Origin: Rhodobacter aestuarii | GTDB lineage: Bacteria > Pseudomonadota > Alphaproteobacteria > Rhodobacterales > Rhodobacteraceae | NCBI RefSeq assembly: GCF_900156655.1 | Contig: NZ_FTOG01000002.1 | Location: forward strand, 62,001 to 126,000 | Direction of reading: 5' to 3' | DNA length: 64,000 nt | Part shown: one piece after another, positions 63,171-64,000 of the stretch | Layout: every line of letters begins with the position of its first letter | Numbering within the stretch: the stretch's first letter is position 1 | Notes under the pieces: model-generated | Database searches by the model: none | Seen by the model: only the letters and a program-made list of their open reading frames with translations | Told to the model about the DNA's origin: nothing | Translations under genes and position numbers: made by a program

Positions 63171-63689
63171 ATGGCCGCCGACAAAGCCACTGATTTTATC
63201 AAGCGCAATCGCCCGCCCCGCGTGCAGATTTCATACGAAGACCCCTATGATAGCGAAAAGCTCGTCGAGCTGCCTTTCGTGATGGGCGTGATGTCCGATC
63301 TTTCGGGCAATGCCTCCAAGGTCGAAAAGCCCGAAGTCGAAGAGCGCGAATTTCGCGATGTGACCGGCGCGACCTTTGATCAATATATGTCTGATGTCGC
63401 CCCCGGCACCTCCTTCATGGTAGAAAACAAACTTTCTGGCGCGGAAGGCGCGACCAAGATGGGGGTCGAGTTGCATTTCTCGACGATGGAAGATTTCAAC
63501 CCCGCCAAAATTGCGATGCAGGTCGAGCCGCTGAAAAAGCTGCTTGAGGCGCGGATGCAACTGGCCAACCTGCAACGCTACATGGCGGGCAAGCCCAAGG
63601 CGATGGAGCAGATCGAAAAGCTTCTGGCCGATCCTGAACTGATGGCCGCACTCGCGGCGCGTGGCGCGGACGAAGAGAAGGACAGCTAA
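63171..63689 (+). CDS. tssB: T6SS contractile sheath small subunit TssB
   Basis: The 172-residue protein is the VipA-like half of the contractile sheath. Characteristic parts are RNRPPRVQISYEDPYDSEKLVELPFVMGVMSDLSGN at the N-terminus, which interlocks with TssC, and GVELHFSTMEDFNPAKIAMQVEPLKKLLEAR. GGGAGG upstream fixes the ATG. One base separates it from tssC, so they are translated together. Confidence 0.96.
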   Translation: MAADKATDFIKRNRPPRVQISYEDPYDSEKLVELPFVMGVMSDLSGNASKVEKPEVEEREFRDVTGATFDQYMSDVAPGTSFMVENKLSGAEGATKMGVELHFSTMEDFNPAKIAMQVEPLKKLLEARMQLANLQRYMAGKPKAMEQIEKLLADPELMAALAARGADEEKDS

Positions 63690-63690
63690 G

Positions 63691-64000
63691 ATGGCCGAAA
63701 TGGAAACCCAAGCTGAAGCCCAAGCCGGTGATCTGTCCGAACTCGATCAGTTCTCCGAAATGCTGCGCCAAACGATAAAGCCGCGCACCACAGAAGCCTC
63801 GCGTGAGGTGGATAACGCCGTTTCGGCGCTGGTGCGCGAGGTCATGGGCGATCAAGAACTGGTGGCGGGCGATGCGCTCGACACGCTGCAATCGGTCATT
63901 TCCAGCCTTGATCAGAAGCTGACCGAACAGATGAACGAGATCCTGCACCATCCCGAATTCCAAAAACTGGAATCCGCATGGCGCGGGCTGGCCTATACGG
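63691..64000 (+). CDS. tssC: T6SS contractile sheath large subunit TssC (3' partial)
   Basis: The frame begins at ATG 63691 and runs off the window. The visible 103 residues include the acidic start, DQFSEMLRQTIKPRTTEASREVDNAVSAL and the conserved EFQKLESAWRGLAY of VipB-like sheath proteins. It follows tssB directly. The remaining core genes of the system are expected beyond the right edge. Confidence 0.95.
   Translation, partial: MAEMETQAEAQAGDLSELDQFSEMLRQTIKPRTTEASREVDNAVSALVREVMGDQELVAGDALDTLQSVISSLDQKLTEQMNEILHHPEFQKLESAWRGLAYT

Overview
The window is high-GC DNA from an alphaproteobacterium, most likely of the Rhodobacteraceae (Rhodobacter/Paracoccus-like group). This rests on the gene content: a two-lipoyl 2-oxoglutarate dehydrogenase E2, a TIGR02300 protein, many TRAP and ABC importers, a Hint-like protein and a DUF6931/TagH-type T6SS. 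It is an inference without any database comparison. Most of the window is ordinary chromosome. A 6.1-kb integrated element lies near the left end and the start of a type VI secretion locus lies at the right end.

Layout. 1-2890: end of the 2-oxoglutarate dehydrogenase operon (sucB, lpdA). 2940-5902: small housekeeping and regulatory genes. 6093-6168: tRNA-Ala(GGC). 6151-12263: integrative element bounded by 19-bp direct repeats of the tRNA 3' end. It carries a tyrosine integrase, serine recombinase, ParB-like protein, RNase H, a Bro-N fragment, a HEPN-like protein and a 56-codon gene. Just outside its right end is a second, broken integrase. 12623-14908: Orn/Lys/Arg decarboxylase. 15334-18236: a DctPQM TRAP importer. 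18311-26340: a cluster of small oxidoreductases, cupins, a carboxymuconolactone-decarboxylase-like protein, LysR and SoxR regulators, SDR, alcohol dehydrogenase and aldo-keto reductase. Four of its proteins carry export signals, which is unusual.

26477-42442: thyX, a Slam/surface lipoprotein pair, gloA, pth, an FtrA-like regulator with a divergent rhodanese gene, rplY, two TPR genes, ychF, trpA, an EamA transporter and a chemotaxis receptor. 42510-55018: two divergent transcription units around a ROK regulator. They combine a sugar-type (CUT1) ABC importer with a hydantoinase/allantoinase-like amidohydrolase, RidA, ureidoglycine aminohydrolase, allantoate-amidohydrolase-like M20 enzyme, an M81 protein and a creatinase-fold (M24) protein that appears to lack the usual metal-binding aspartates. 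I read this as a catabolic system for an unidentified ureide, hydantoin or guanidino compound. 55142-59151: an unknown glycine-zipper protein, lldD, an MFS carrier and a Hint-like protein. 59320-64000: DUF6931, tagH, tssA, tssB and the beginning of tssC, continuing beyond the window.

The most interesting signals are the ureide cluster with its atypical transporter, the exported carbonyl/redox module with a clear SoxR-box promoter, the Slam-lipoprotein pair, and the tRNA-Ala element with paired integrase arm-type repeats and a candidate HEPN nuclease.
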